Source: Halobaculum saliterrae (GTDB lineage: Archaea; Halobacteriota; Halobacteria; Halobacteriales; Haloferacaceae). From it: 64,000 nt of DNA. The position numbers and the translations under genes are program-made. How positions within the stretch are numbered: the stretch's first letter is position 1; the number at the start of each line of letters is the position of its first letter. Positions 10,135 through 19,175 of this stretch are shown piece by piece. The stretch lies in NCBI RefSeq assembly GCF_009831625.1, contig NZ_WUUS01000002.1:124001-188000 (forward strand), written 5' to 3'. The notes beneath the pieces are model-generated. The model saw nothing but the letters and a program-made list of their open reading frames with translations. It did no database searches and was not told where the DNA came from.

Positions 10135-10764
10135 TCATCGACCAGTTGACACCGTCCGGAGCCGATTCAGAATCGACTGGACGAAGGGCGATTGGACCAC
10201 AAATGCGCCGGCAGAACCGAACAGGAGCGGGGAGACCACAGTGGGAATGAGCCACTTTGTCGGCGGGTAGAGGGTTGTCAGCGTGAACGACGCCTCAACG
10301 GGTCCGACCGCACCCGAGAACAGGATCGTCGCCACTAGAACGGCCGATAGGTGGCCTGGAATCATGTACGTGCCGACGGCCAGTGGGACGTGCGAAGGTG
10401 TGGGACTCAGGACGACAACGCCCGCACCAGCCAGTATGCAAGTGACCATCGGTACAAGGCCAAACACACCCGGAACGACGCCGAACCACAGCGACCCGTC
10501 ATAAACGAGATTGGCGTGTCTGATTACGTACCCGGACTCAACGGAGACGCCGATGGGGACGCCGAGCGTGTTGAGAGCCAGCCATCCGATGGCCTGCCAG
10601 AGTGGTTCACCCGCTGCTCGGTAGGCATCGAGGACTGTGGGGCCGTTTCCGGAGTCGGGGGTGAGATAGCGAGCGATTCGGGATGCGGCGACGAAGGCGA
10701 CGACAAGGTAGGTCAGTACGAATGCACACGCGCCAGCGAGGACGCGCTGGAGGGCAGCGTACAT
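10135..10764 (-). CDS. Multi-pass membrane protein of unknown function
   Basis: A 209-residue integral membrane protein with about five hydrophobic segments, for example LAGACAFVLTYLVVAFVAAS near the N-terminus, GVVPGVFGLVPMVTCILAGA in the middle and WLIPTVVSPLLFGSAGAFVV near the C-terminus. I do not recognise the family. I start at the ATG at 10764; a start at 10821 would add 19 residues that read across the neighbouring divergent gene. The start codons of this gene and of 10763-11470 overlap in opposite directions (CATG), an arrangement that probably arose by a rearrangement. Confidence 0.55.
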   Translation of the reverse strand: MYAALQRVLAGACAFVLTYLVVAFVAASRIARYLTPDSGNGPTVLDAYRAAGEPLWQAIGWLALNTLGVPIGVSVESGYVIRHANLVYDGSLWFGVVPGVFGLVPMVTCILAGAGVVVLSPTPSHVPLAVGTYMIPGHLSAVLVATILFSGAVGPVEASFTLTTLYPPTKWLIPTVVSPLLFGSAGAFVVQSPFVQSILNRLRTVSTGR

Positions 10765-11470
10765 GACGCCCGAGAATATGTTTAGGATCTCAAAAATATC
10801 TATTGACTCTACCATTGCCAACCTGGTCGTCCCAGATGGCGACGCGTACGGCCAGCTGTGGGCCGTCCTGATGAACCTCGGGTATGCGGAGGTTCAATCG
10901 CTGGATCCAGATTACCGGGCGCTGGGGGCGACAAGCTGCGTCGAGAACGACGATGGGTGTCGCCTCGACATCTTCAACCAACAGGTCACGAACAAGCTCA
11001 TGCTCACCGACGGGATGCAAGAGCGCAGCGAACCGTTCCTTGATACAAATCGACTGACGGTTCGGCTAGTCAGCAACGAGGATATCTTCCTGTTCAAGGC
11101 GATCGCTGGCCGCGACGACGACATCGAGGACATGAACATGCTGGTGCAGGCCGGCCTCGATTACGACGTCGTCGGAGAAGAACTCGAAGCCCAGATCGAA
11201 CGCCTGGGGGACGATCAGTTCGCCACGTTCGCGAACGAAGCCTTGGTCGAACTCGAGGAGCGGTACGGGGGGACCACGCCGATCGAGGGGCGCGTCCAGG
11301 AGCTCACGAACAGGTACTACCGGGGGCTTGAAGTCCTCCAGACACTCGACGAGTCGATGACCGTCGACGAACTGGCCGCCGAACTGGAGCTGGATACTGA
11401 CGAGGTTTGGGCCCGGATTGCGTATCTCACAACGTTCGACCGGGTTCGTCGAGAGGACGGGACAATCTAG
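10763..11470 (+). CDS. Nucleotidyltransferase-like protein, N-terminus probably lost
   Basis: A 235-residue acidic protein. After about 20 odd residues it reads LVVPDGDAYGQLWAVLMNLG, then RLDIFNQQVTNKLMLTDGM and SNEDIFLFKAIAGRDDDIED. These resemble the middle and end of haloarchaeal nucleotidyltransferase-fold (DUF6036-like) proteins found with toxin-antitoxin loci. The usual N-terminal glycine-rich active-site segment (GG.AM..R...K.D) is absent and replaced by MTPENMFRISKISIDSTIAN. A C-terminal helix-turn-helix-like stretch (MTVDELAAELELDTDEVWARI) is present. The gene is probably 5'-truncated and may be inactive. Confidence 0.5.
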   Translation: MTPENMFRISKISIDSTIANLVVPDGDAYGQLWAVLMNLGYAEVQSLDPDYRALGATSCVENDDGCRLDIFNQQVTNKLMLTDGMQERSEPFLDTNRLTVRLVSNEDIFLFKAIAGRDDDIEDMNMLVQAGLDYDVVGEELEAQIERLGDDQFATFANEALVELEERYGGTTPIEGRVQELTNRYYRGLEVLQTLDESMTVDELAAELELDTDEVWARIAYLTTFDRVRREDGTI

Positions 11471-11673
11471 CCGGTAGAGTAGACAATCGCAATCATTGCT
11501 TGCTGCTCAATTATCCAGTCGGATCCCATTCTAGTTGGACTATAAGGCTCCCATCATACCATGGTTGAATGGTAAACAACAGAGGTCTTCACTATCTAGC
11601 GGGTAGTTGATAGTATGACCAGCGGACGCCGGATGCCCGTCAAATTCGTGATTGGTGTATTTTCACCCCTCAT

Positions 11674-14547
11674 ATGACTTCCACATCTAAGACCATTCTC
11701 GACGCGTCAACCATCGTCGTTGTCGGCGACACTGAGTGGATTGAAGTGTATACTGCTGCACTTCGAGAGCAGTTCGACGTGACGGTCCAGACGGCCTCAA
11801 CAGTAGACACGGCGAGTGAACTGCTCCAACACACCGCAGTTGATTGTCTCGTCACCGACTACAGACTTCCCGAACAGAACGGCGTCGATCTCGTTCGCCA
11901 TATCCGCGAGACGACGACAACGCTTCCAGTCATCTTAGGGACGGCCGACGGGAGTGAAACAATCGCCAGTGAGGCTATCGAAGCCGGCGTTACGGACTAC
12001 ATCGCAGTCAGGGACCCACTCGAGGAGACTGTCGATGACGCGCTTTGGCGAACCGAACAGGCACTCCGGGACGCACAGCGAACGGACACCCAGCGCGAGC
12101 GCGCTCGCCAGTTCGATGCCACATTCCATGACACCAGATCGGCAACGTGGGTACTCGATCCCGACGGTACGCTCACGCGCGTCAACCAAGCTGCCCGGGA
12201 CATGATCGACGCGGACGCCGACGCGGTCGTCGGCGACCCGTTCTGGACGCTCCCCTGGTGGCCTGATGACACGCAGACTAGCGACGATGTCCGCCAACTC
12301 GTCGAGACGGCGCGACAGGGCGCGTTCGGACACGCTGTCGTCACTGAGGACGGCGTAACCGGCGAGCGTGTACTCGAGCTCTCCGTCCAGCCAGTCACGA
12401 ACGAACGCGGTGAGCTTGTTTCCATCATCGCTGACAGCGTCGATATTACCGACCGCGTCGACCTCGAGCGGGAACTCCGACAGTCCGAGGAGCTACACCG
12501 CGTCACGCTCAACAACATGACGGATACCGTCCTGATGACCGACGAGGATGGCGAGTACACGTACGTCTGTCCGAACGTCCACTTCATTTTCGGCTACACC
12601 GCTGATGAGATCCGCGACTTGGGCACGATAAAGGACCTACTCGGTGAGGACCTCTTCGACCGCGAGGAACTCGCCACAGAAGGTGTCCTGAAGAACATCG
12701 AGACGACAGCGACGGACAAGGCCGGCCGCGAACACACCCTACTGGTGAACGTCCGCGAGGTCGACATCCAAGACGGGACGGTCCTCTATAGCTGTCGGGA
12801 CATCACGAAGCGCAAGCAGCGCGAGCAGGCCCTGGCGACGCTCCAGGAGACCGCTCGGGACTTCCTATACGCCGAGACCCACCAAGAGATCGCCCAGCAC
12901 ATCGTCGACGACACGCCGGACGTACTCGGGCTCGACGCCAGTGCCGTCTACCTCTTCGATACTGACGCCAACCACCTCCAGCCTGCCGCGCACTCGCAGG
13001 GGATGCGGGAGGCACACGGCCCACTTCCGGATGTCCACGCCGATGGTCGCGACCTTGTCAGCCACAGTTTCGTCGAAAATGAAGCACTGTTCTTCGATGA
13101 TGTACACAACTCGGACCGCCTCACGAATCCTGCCACCGATATTCGGAGTGCCGCGTACATCCCGCTCGGGAATCACGGCGTGTTTATCGCCGGGTCGACC
13201 GCTGTTGGCGCCTTCGACGATGTCACTCGAGAGCTCGCCGATTTGCTTGCGGCAACCGCGGAGGCGGCACTTGACCGGGTCAGCCGCGAGTCACAGCTCC
13301 GTGAACAGGACCGCGAGTTGCAGCGACAGAACGACCAGCTCAGTACGCTCAACCGCATCAACGAGACGATTCGCGAGATCGACCAGGCTGTCGTGGCGGC
13401 TGAGACCCGCGAGGAGATCGACCACACGGTCTGTGAACGGCTCACCGCTGATGGTCGGTTCCGGTTCGCGTGGATCGGCACGCGCGACGACTCGGAGGAG
13501 GCAGTGACACCGCGGGCGTGGGCCGGAACCGGCCAAGGCTACCTCGATACGCAATCGTTCGCGACGTCCGGGGCAAACGTGGAGCCGGCTGGCCAGACTG
13601 CGGACACGGGCGAGGTGACTCACGTTTCGAACGTGGCGGCCGACCTCCGGGCGGCTCCGTGGCGGTCGGACGCCATCTCGCGGGACCTCCTCTCGGTGTT
13701 GAGCGTCCCGCTGATGTACAATGATCTCTCGTACGGCGTTTTGACCGTGTACGCGGAGACGCCGGACGCCTTCGACGAGACGGTCCAGACGGTGCTTGCG
13801 GAGCTGGGTGAGACGATTGCGGCCGCAATCAGCGCCAGCGAGCGCAAGCAGGCGTTGCTCACTACGTCGATGACGCGAGTCGAGTACGTTATCGAGGATT
13901 CCTCGTTCGTGCTCACGCAGCTGGCGGCCGCTGCTGACTGCACGCTGACCTACGAGGGTGGCGTCCAGCAGACCGCCAGCGGCAACTACGTGTTCGTCAC
14001 CGTCGATGATGCGCCACTCGATACCGTCGTGGACGCGACGGACGGCCTCACGGTCGTTGAGGATGTCCAGCAGATTCGGGGTGGTGACACCGGCGGCGTG
14101 TTGCGTCTTCGACTGTCTGAGCCGTTCCTCGCGACTGAACTGGCTGACCACGGCGCCGTCCTCTGGAATGCGACAGCGACTGGCGGGGACACGACGGTTG
14201 TCGTCGACCTGCCGTCGAGCGTCGAGGTCAGGCACGTCACGCAGTTCCTCACCGACAAGTTCAACACCGTCAATCTCACGTCGAAGCAGACCCGCAAGCA
14301 GGCCTCCGAACACGGGTTCTACGCGTCCGTCCTCGACCGCCTGACGGACCGACAGCTCGAAGTCTTGGAAACGGCCTACTACAGCGGATTCTTCGAATCG
14401 CCGCGGAAAGTGACCGGCGAAACGGTCGCGGACTCGCTGGGGATTTCGCCACAGGCGTACTACCAGCACATCAGAACCGCCCAGCGCAAATTGTTCGGGG
14501 CACTCGTCGACGACCACACGCCTGTGGCCGCTCAACACGCTGACTGA
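11674..14547 (+). CDS. Bat-like REC-PAS-GAF-HTH_10 transcriptional regulator
   Basis: A 957-residue one-protein signalling regulator of the bacterio-opsin activator type. Receiver-like domain (about 14-125, Asp in CLVTDYRLPEQNG), two PAS domains (about 140-390, VPEXX-like NVHFIFGYTADE), two GAF domains (about 395-545 and 575-735), a Bat-type sensory domain (about 740-880) and C-terminal HTH_10 (LTDRQLEVLETAYYSGFFE ... SLGISPQAYYQHIRTAQRK). It lacks a kinase domain, so the input domains must act directly on DNA binding. No bop gene is present in the window, so the targets are unknown. It stands alone and ends about 200 bp before the rubrerythrin-like/gdhB operon. Confidence 0.9.
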   Translation: MTSTSKTILDASTIVVVGDTEWIEVYTAALREQFDVTVQTASTVDTASELLQHTAVDCLVTDYRLPEQNGVDLVRHIRETTTTLPVILGTADGSETIASEAIEAGVTDYIAVRDPLEETVDDALWRTEQALRDAQRTDTQRERARQFDATFHDTRSATWVLDPDGTLTRVNQAARDMIDADADAVVGDPFWTLPWWPDDTQTSDDVRQLVETARQGAFGHAVVTEDGVTGERVLELSVQPVTNERGELVSIIADSVDITDRVDLERELRQSEELHRVTLNNMTDTVLMTDEDGEYTYVCPNVHFIFGYTADEIRDLGTIKDLLGEDLFDREELATEGVLKNIETTATDKAGREHTLLVNVREVDIQDGTVLYSCRDITKRKQREQALATLQETARDFLYAETHQEIAQHIVDDTPDVLGLDASAVYLFDTDANHLQPAAHSQGMREAHGPLPDVHADGRDLVSHSFVENEALFFDDVHNSDRLTNPATDIRSAAYIPLGNHGVFIAGSTAVGAFDDVTRELADLLAATAEAALDRVSRESQLREQDRELQRQNDQLSTLNRINETIREIDQAVVAAETREEIDHTVCERLTADGRFRFAWIGTRDDSEEAVTPRAWAGTGQGYLDTQSFATSGANVEPAGQTADTGEVTHVSNVAADLRAAPWRSDAISRDLLSVLSVPLMYNDLSYGVLTVYAETPDAFDETVQTVLAELGETIAAAISASERKQALLTTSMTRVEYVIEDSSFVLTQLAAAADCTLTYEGGVQQTASGNYVFVTVDDAPLDTVVDATDGLTVVEDVQQIRGGDTGGVLRLRLSEPFLATELADHGAVLWNATATGGDTTVVVDLPSSVEVRHVTQFLTDKFNTVNLTSKQTRKQASEHGFYASVLDRLTDRQLEVLETAYYSGFFESPRKVTGETVADSLGISPQAYYQHIRTAQRKLFGALVDDHTPVAAQHAD

Positions 14548-14625
14548 CTTCGCCCCCAGACACGGAAGACGGATTGTACGTGAGAGGAACTGAAACGAGC
14601 ATTGCTGCCGGTACCTCGGCGTTGG

Positions 14626-14640
14626 TTGTATAGTAAACCG
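14626..14640 (+). promoter_or_regulatory. Weak copy of the sulfur-island promoter motif
   Basis: TTGTATAGTAAACCG matches the core of the motif seen upstream of thioredoxin and TSUP genes at 44 and 55 kb. It lies about 110 bp before the rubrerythrin-like start at 14748, farther from the start than the other copies. Function is inferred only. Confidence 0.35.
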
Positions 14641-14747
14641 CGTCGTTGGGTATCGAGTTCGGAGTTCAACTACCGAATACTCCTGTATATCCTCATTATG
14701 GGGAGGTAGAGTACCCCGCGCAACTCAGCTGGGACTTTCGATTAGCA

Positions 14748-14891
14748 ATGAGAGACGTCGACCAGACCCCGACCGAGGAATCGCCGTACGAGTGTTTCGA
14801 GTGCGGGAATGTCGTGCTCGCTGAGGACAATCCCGGACTGTGTTCGGACTGTGGCGGAGAGATGCGGAACCGACGGACGCCGATCGAATAA
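14748..14891 (+). CDS. Rubrerythrin-like zinc-ribbon small protein
   Basis: A 47-residue protein with two CxxC pairs, [10 protein letters not shown] and [10 protein letters not shown], which form a rubredoxin-like knuckle that should bind Fe or Zn. Haloarchaea have many such small rubrerythrin-like-domain proteins. The ATG at 14748 gives the compact form; the frame is open farther upstream, but the extension is not acidic and looks non-coding. The stop is 2 bp before gdhB, so the two are cotranscribed. It lacks the four-helix diiron domain, so it is not a full rubrerythrin. Confidence 0.75.
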   Translation: MRDVDQTPTEESPYECFECGNVVLAEDNPGLCSDCGGEMRNRRTPIE

Positions 14892-14893
14892 CT

Positions 14894-16189
14894 ATGGCTT
14901 CGACATCCACGACGCACCACGACGAGCCGCCGGAGGAACCGACCAAGGAGGAGTCCGCGCTGGAGACCGCACGCCGCCAACTCCAGCACGCCGCCGACCA
15001 CCTCAATATCGACCAGAACATCGTCGAACGCCTCAAACACCCCAAGAAGGTCCACGAAGTTACTGTCCCCATCGAGCGGGAGAGCGGCGACGTCGAGGTC
15101 TATACTGGCTATCGAGCGCAACACGACAGCGTCCGCGGTCCGTTCAAGGGCGGGCTCCGCTACCATCCCGACGTCACCCGTGAGGAGTGTGTCGGCCTCG
15201 GGATGTGGATGACCTGGAAATGCGCTGTGATGGACATCCCGTTCGGCGGCGCGAAGGGCGGAATCGCCGTGAACCCGAAGGAACTGACTGACGACGAAAA
15301 GGAGCAGTTGACCCGGCGGTTCACCGACGAGCTTCGGGCGGTCATCGGCCCGACGAAGGACATCCCAGCCCCGGACATGGGGACGGATCCACAGACGATG
15401 GCGTGGCTGATGGACGCCTACTCGATGCAGGAAGGCGAGACCATCCCCGGCGTCGTCACCGGCAAACCGCCAATCGTCGGCGGCAGCAAAGGCCGTGATG
15501 GGGCACCGGGACGGAGCGTCGCCATCATCACACGGGAGGTGATCGACTACTACGACAAAGACATCAAGGAGACTTCGGTCGCCATCCAGGGGTACGGCAG
15601 CGTCGGGTCGAACGCCGCCCGCCTGCTTGACGACTGGGGGGCGAACGTGGTCGCCGTCAGCGACGTCAACGGCGGCATCTACGACCCGAACGGTCTAGAC
15701 ACGCATTCGATTCCCTCGCATCACGAACAGCCGGAAGCCGTCATGGGCCACGAGGCACCCCAGACGGTGAGCAACGATGAACTGCTGGAACTGAATGTGG
15801 ATGTCGTGATTCCAGCTGCTATCGGGAACGTGCTGTCGGCCGAGAACGCCGACGAAGTTGTCGCGGATATCGTCGTCGAGGGTGCGAACGGTCCGACGAC
15901 GACTGTGGCGAGCAAGATCTTTGCCGAACGCGGCGTTCCCGTGATTCCGGACATCCTCGCGAACGCCGGCGGGGTGACGGTGAGCTACTTCGAGTGGTTG
16001 CAGGACATCAACCGGCGGTCGTGGTCGCTGGAGCGCGTCAATAACGAGCTGGAGACGGAGATGCTGGCCGCCTGGGAGGACGTCCGAGAGGAGTTCGAAG
16101 CGCGGGATGTGACCTGGCGTGATGCAGCGTACATCGTCGCACTCTCCCGGATTGCGGAGGCCCACGAGGCGCGTGGGCTGTGGCCCTAG
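14894..16189 (+). CDS. gdhB: Glu/Leu/Phe/Val dehydrogenase (glutamate dehydrogenase)
   Basis: A 431-residue glutamate dehydrogenase that interconverts glutamate and 2-oxoglutarate plus ammonium, in the cytoplasm. The N-terminal catalytic domain shows [12 protein letters not shown], the active-site Lys in [11 protein letters not shown] and [12 protein letters not shown]. The C-terminal Rossmann domain has [12 protein letters not shown]. The length and the C-terminus ([19 protein letters not shown]) are normal for the family. The ATG at 14894 follows the small zinc-ribbon gene directly. Cofactor preference (NAD or NADP) cannot be told. The gdhB symbol is by family resemblance; haloarchaea often have several paralogues. 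Confidence 0.92.
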   Translation: MASTSTTHHDEPPEEPTKEESALETARRQLQHAADHLNIDQNIVERLKHPKKVHEVTVPIERESGDVEVYTGYRAQHDSVRGPFKGGLRYHPDVTREECVGLGMWMTWKCAVMDIPFGGAKGGIAVNPKELTDDEKEQLTRRFTDELRAVIGPTKDIPAPDMGTDPQTMAWLMDAYSMQEGETIPGVVTGKPPIVGGSKGRDGAPGRSVAIITREVIDYYDKDIKETSVAIQGYGSVGSNAARLLDDWGANVVAVSDVNGGIYDPNGLDTHSIPSHHEQPEAVMGHEAPQTVSNDELLELNVDVVIPAAIGNVLSAENADEVVADIVVEGANGPTTTVASKIFAERGVPVIPDILANAGGVTVSYFEWLQDINRRSWSLERVNNELETEMLAAWEDVREEFEARDVTWRDAAYIVALSRIAEAHEARGLWP

Positions 16190-16477
16190 CTTCGGTAGCG
16201 CTGGGTTCTAGCCCGTGGCGTTGTGTGCACCGCCATTCGAGGTACTTGCACGGGTATCTGTCGTCCCAAACAAAATCGAATGCTCCGAAAGGGCCCCACG
16301 GGGCATCTGGAACCGACTGACACTGTGGTAATAGATAGATGGTAGGAGATACGATTAACACGGTTGTCAACCTCGGAACGACCGTCTTCGACCTCTCGAC
16401 GATGCTCGCTGTGGGGCTGGACTTGTCTCTCAGGCAACTCCGAGAGGCAGTCGGGAGACCCCGACTCGTGACGAAGT

Positions 16478-16530
16478 CGCAGTCCACGCAGATCGGATGG
16501 TTGACCGGATGTGAAGGCAGATCTGTAGCG
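16478..16530 (-). pseudogene. Relic of small zinc-finger gene
   Basis: On the minus strand this reads NHPICVDCDF. The underlying DNA shares 23 identical bases (16478-16500) with 62765-62787, where a better preserved copy reads THPICVDCAIR. The frame has no start and runs into unrelated sequence, so this is a decayed fragment. Together with the kinase scrap next to it, it fills the gap between gdhB and the methyltransferase. Confidence 0.4.
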
Positions 16531-16585
16531 TAGATCAGTGGCTACTGAATCGGAGTCAAACCACTCGCTGTCACAAGGCGTACTT

Positions 16586-16650
16586 TGCCAGCCGTGGGCC
16601 TCGGTGACCTTCTGGACGAGATGTAGACCAAAGCCCGCCGCAGCGTCAGG
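16586..16650 (-). pseudogene. Relic of a histidine kinase C-terminus
   Basis: On the minus strand this reads AAAGFGLHLVQKVTEAHGWQ, the G2 box and end of a HATPase_c domain like those at 2.6 and 20.7 kb. Nothing upstream encodes the rest of a kinase; the methyltransferase stop at 16646 lies immediately before it. It is a truncated leftover. Confidence 0.5.
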
Positions 16651-17404
16651 TTGGAAACCGGAAGGCGAGACTGTACATCCGACCTACCGACTCGTTACCG
16701 ATTTCGGCAGCGAGGCGCTCGGCTCTTGCGGCAAGCAAATCCCCAACGACATCAGGGCAGTTGACGGCGAATGAAGCGGCCGCGTCTGCGTGGGCCGAGA
16801 GGTGACTCGCTGTCCAGGGGACGGGATCGAGTAGCGTTCGCTCGCGATCGAAGGCCCATCCCTTGCCCACAAACAGATCCCGGAGGACCGACGACGGGTA
16901 GAACGTCAGCGCGGAGCGTCCGGTCGCTAGTTCGGACGCGGCGTTTTCGACGGCAAACAGGTCACGAACCGCGGCGTCGTTGGGGAGCGGATCGTAGTCG
17001 TCGACGACGAGGTGCGATCCGGGGGCTGCCACGCGGTGGAGTTCGTCGACGATCCGTGACAGCGCTGGCGGGTCAAGGACGTTACAGAGTCCGTGGGCGG
17101 TGATCAGGTCGACCGACCCATCGGGTAAGGGGATCGCACGGAGGTCGGCTTCAAGGACGGCCAGTCGGTCGGCCGCCCCGGATCGCTTCCCGTTGGGCGC
17201 AGCAGAGAGTCCACTCTCATCTCCGACTCGTTCTCGAGTCGATAGTGCGTGCCCGCGGTCGTTCGTGATCGCGTAGACGCGACTCGCACCCGCGTCAACC
17301 AGACCCGCGGTTGTCGCTCCGACACCAGCACCAGCCTCCAGACAGCGTGACCCCTCGACGGGCCGGTCTGCGAGCGCTACGGAGACCGTCCGAGGAATAT
17401 CCAT
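16646..17404 (-). CDS. SAM-dependent methyltransferase
   Basis: A 252-residue class I methyltransferase. Motif I is CLEAGAGVGATTAGLVDAGA, the acidic residue after strand 2 is in YAITNDRG, and the later motif IPLPDGSVDLITAHGLCNVL and HLVVDDYDPL follow. The substrate is not evident. It lies 7 bp after the aldo/keto reductase gene on the same strand and is probably cotranscribed with it. Haloarchaeal homologues often lie beside oxidoreductases with no known pathway. Confidence 0.8.
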   Translation of the reverse strand: MDIPRTVSVALADRPVEGSRCLEAGAGVGATTAGLVDAGASRVYAITNDRGHALSTRERVGDESGLSAAPNGKRSGAADRLAVLEADLRAIPLPDGSVDLITAHGLCNVLDPPALSRIVDELHRVAAPGSHLVVDDYDPLPNDAAVRDLFAVENAASELATGRSALTFYPSSVLRDLFVGKGWAFDRERTLLDPVPWTASHLSAHADAAASFAVNCPDVVGDLLAARAERLAAEIGNESVGRMYSLAFRFPT

Positions 17405-17411
17405 CCCGGTG

Positions 17412-18296
17412 TCAGTGGTGGAGCTGTTCGGGGACTGGACTGTCGTCGTGACGTGCGGCCTCGATCAGCGAGCGCTGAGCGGCCTCGTCTAAGCCATCGT
17501 AGTCGGCGGCAGCTTCCAGGATCATCGTTACCAGTTTTGGGTCACCGGCACTGACGACGCTGGTTAGCCCCTGTGAGGCGGCGAAGTCGAACCGATCGCG
17601 GATCGCGTCGGGTGAACAGACCGGCCGGTACCAGTTACAGAAGGGACGGTCTCGCTCGGGTAACTCATCCGTGTCGGGCCACGATTCTGCGGCGAAGGCT
17701 TTGATCCCCAGCGTGCCGATATTCTCTTCGTTGGCCCGCCGGAGCACGGCCTCGTAGTCGTGCTCCTCGTCGTCCTTCCCGGCGACCACGGGATTGAGCG
17801 GGAACATCACCGATTCCAGATCGTCGATGCGGTCGATAGCATTGAGGATGAGACTCGGCCGGCTGTGGCTCGTCAGGCCAATGTAGTCGATCAGCCCCTC
17901 CGCTTTCGCCTCGCGGAAGGCTTCCAGCGCGCCGCCGTCGCCAGTGATCTCGTCGAGCTCCTCGTCGTATTCGAGCCCGTGGACCTGATAGAGGTCGATC
18001 TTCTCAACGCCAAGGCGATCGAGCGACTGTTCGAGGCGCTGCCACGCGCCTTCGTAGTCGCGTTCCCCGGTCTTACACCCGAGGAAGATCTCCTCGCGGT
18101 GCTGACGGAGCTTTGGCTCAAGTTTCAGCTCTGCATCACCGTACGTCGGAGCCACGTCGAAGTGATTGACGCCATAATCGAGGACGTGCTCGACCATCTG
18201 GTTCGCACCCTCCTGTTCGAGCCAGTTGAGTGCGATCGTCCCGAACGTCATGACGGTGCTGTCGTGACCGGTGTTCCCGAGCGGACGCGTCTCCAT
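17412..18296 (-). CDS. Aldo/keto reductase
   Basis: A 294-residue NAD(P)H-dependent aldo/keto reductase with a TIM-barrel fold. The catalytic tetrad is visible: Asp and Tyr in HFDVAPTYGDAE, Lys in IFLGCKTGERD and His in YQVHGLEYD. Two Cys residues lie in the C-terminal part (FCNWYRPVCSPD), but there is no ferredoxin-like cluster motif. It is first in a two-gene unit with the methyltransferase, after a gap that separates it from the cupin. The substrate is unknown. Confidence 0.88.
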   Translation of the reverse strand: METRPLGNTGHDSTVMTFGTIALNWLEQEGANQMVEHVLDYGVNHFDVAPTYGDAELKLEPKLRQHREEIFLGCKTGERDYEGAWQRLEQSLDRLGVEKIDLYQVHGLEYDEELDEITGDGGALEAFREAKAEGLIDYIGLTSHSRPSLILNAIDRIDDLESVMFPLNPVVAGKDDEEHDYEAVLRRANEENIGTLGIKAFAAESWPDTDELPERDRPFCNWYRPVCSPDAIRDRFDFAASQGLTSVVSAGDPKLVTMILEAAADYDGLDEAAQRSLIEAARHDDSPVPEQLHH

Positions 18297-18402
18297 ACAT
18301 CAATTTTTGACCGAGCCGAACATAATGATTTGCGCCCCGTCTTGGCTGCGTTTGACCGCTTCGCATGGGCTTGAGCGGTCAATCCCCTTCTCGGACAGTG
18401 AC

Positions 18403-18795
18403 TCAGTCGTCCTTGGTCGGTTCGTAGGGATGTGCGTCATCAACCGAGGGTGCCCCGATAGCGAGAACCCGTGTCGATGTATCGGCAGTCTCGGGATTGA
18501 ACGCCCGCTGGGGGCTCCCTGGATCGACGAAGAATACTTGGTCGGATTCGACTACGTACTCTTGGTCTGGGGTTTCGACGTGCAGTGACCCCTCAAGCAC
18601 GTAGAACGCCTCGACCTGGTCGTCGTGATAGTGGTAACTCAGCCCGGACTGCTCACCGGGTGCAAGTTCGTATACGCGGAGGCCAAGCTTCGAGTCCTGA
18701 TAGTCGTACCCGGCCGCGACGCTAAGCGATCGGACATCCGTCGGTCTGTCATCCCACTGGTCAAGCTCCTCAGGGTCCAGGAGGTGATATCCCAT
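18403..18795 (-). CDS. Cupin-domain protein
   Basis: A 130-residue single cupin barrel. Cupin motif 1 is visible as YHYHDDQVEAFYVLEGSL with metal-binding His residues and Glu; motif 2 (VFFVDPGSPQRAF) has no His at the usual place, so metal binding may be incomplete. This layout fits small storage or isomerase-type cupins. It lies about 100 bp upstream of the aldo/keto reductase on the same strand. No substrate can be named. Confidence 0.8.
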   Translation of the reverse strand: MGYHLLDPEELDQWDDRPTDVRSLSVAAGYDYQDSKLGLRVYELAPGEQSGLSYHYHDDQVEAFYVLEGSLHVETPDQEYVVESDQVFFVDPGSPQRAFNPETADTSTRVLAIGAPSVDDAHPYEPTKDD

Positions 18796-19175
18796 AGCAG
18801 TCCCATATTAGGTGAACGACAAAACACCTCCGCTGGATGGTCCAAATGCTGAGATCCTGTTGGAAAGACTTCCGCCGCTATCGACTTGGAAGGAACCTCC
18901 ACAGACTGGAGTGACCGCGGCGGGACATCAGTTCATGCCAGGGCTGTGGGTCCGGAGTTCGCCGCGGTCGCTCTGAGGGACACGACGATCCCGGATTGTT
19001 AGCGGGCCGCTACGACGCCGACACCGGGTTTTCCATGCGCAGATCTACTAAGCGGTTTTACGCTCGTGCATCTCTGTGAAATCACACAGTTGCAATAGAC
19101 TCAGGGACCCATGAAGTGCTGAGAATAGAGGACTCAGCTAACGTGCAGTACAGAGGATGAATTCAGCACGGCTGT
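18796..19175. other. Intergenic region
   Basis: About 380 bp between the cupin gene start and the glycosyltransferase end. No credible gene, repeat or strong inverted repeat was seen. The right half is A+T-rich. Confidence 0.4.

Noticed and set aside
13291-14538. Long open frame (415 codons) on the minus strand
   Set aside because: It is antisense to the Bat-like gene. The plus-strand product has clear receiver, GAF and HTH_10 motifs; the minus product is Arg-rich without motifs, as expected from GC-rich codon shadows.
11674-14547. Control of a bacteriorhodopsin gene by the Bat-like protein
   Set aside because: No opsin, brp or crtB1 gene is in the window; Bat-like architecture alone does not show this role.
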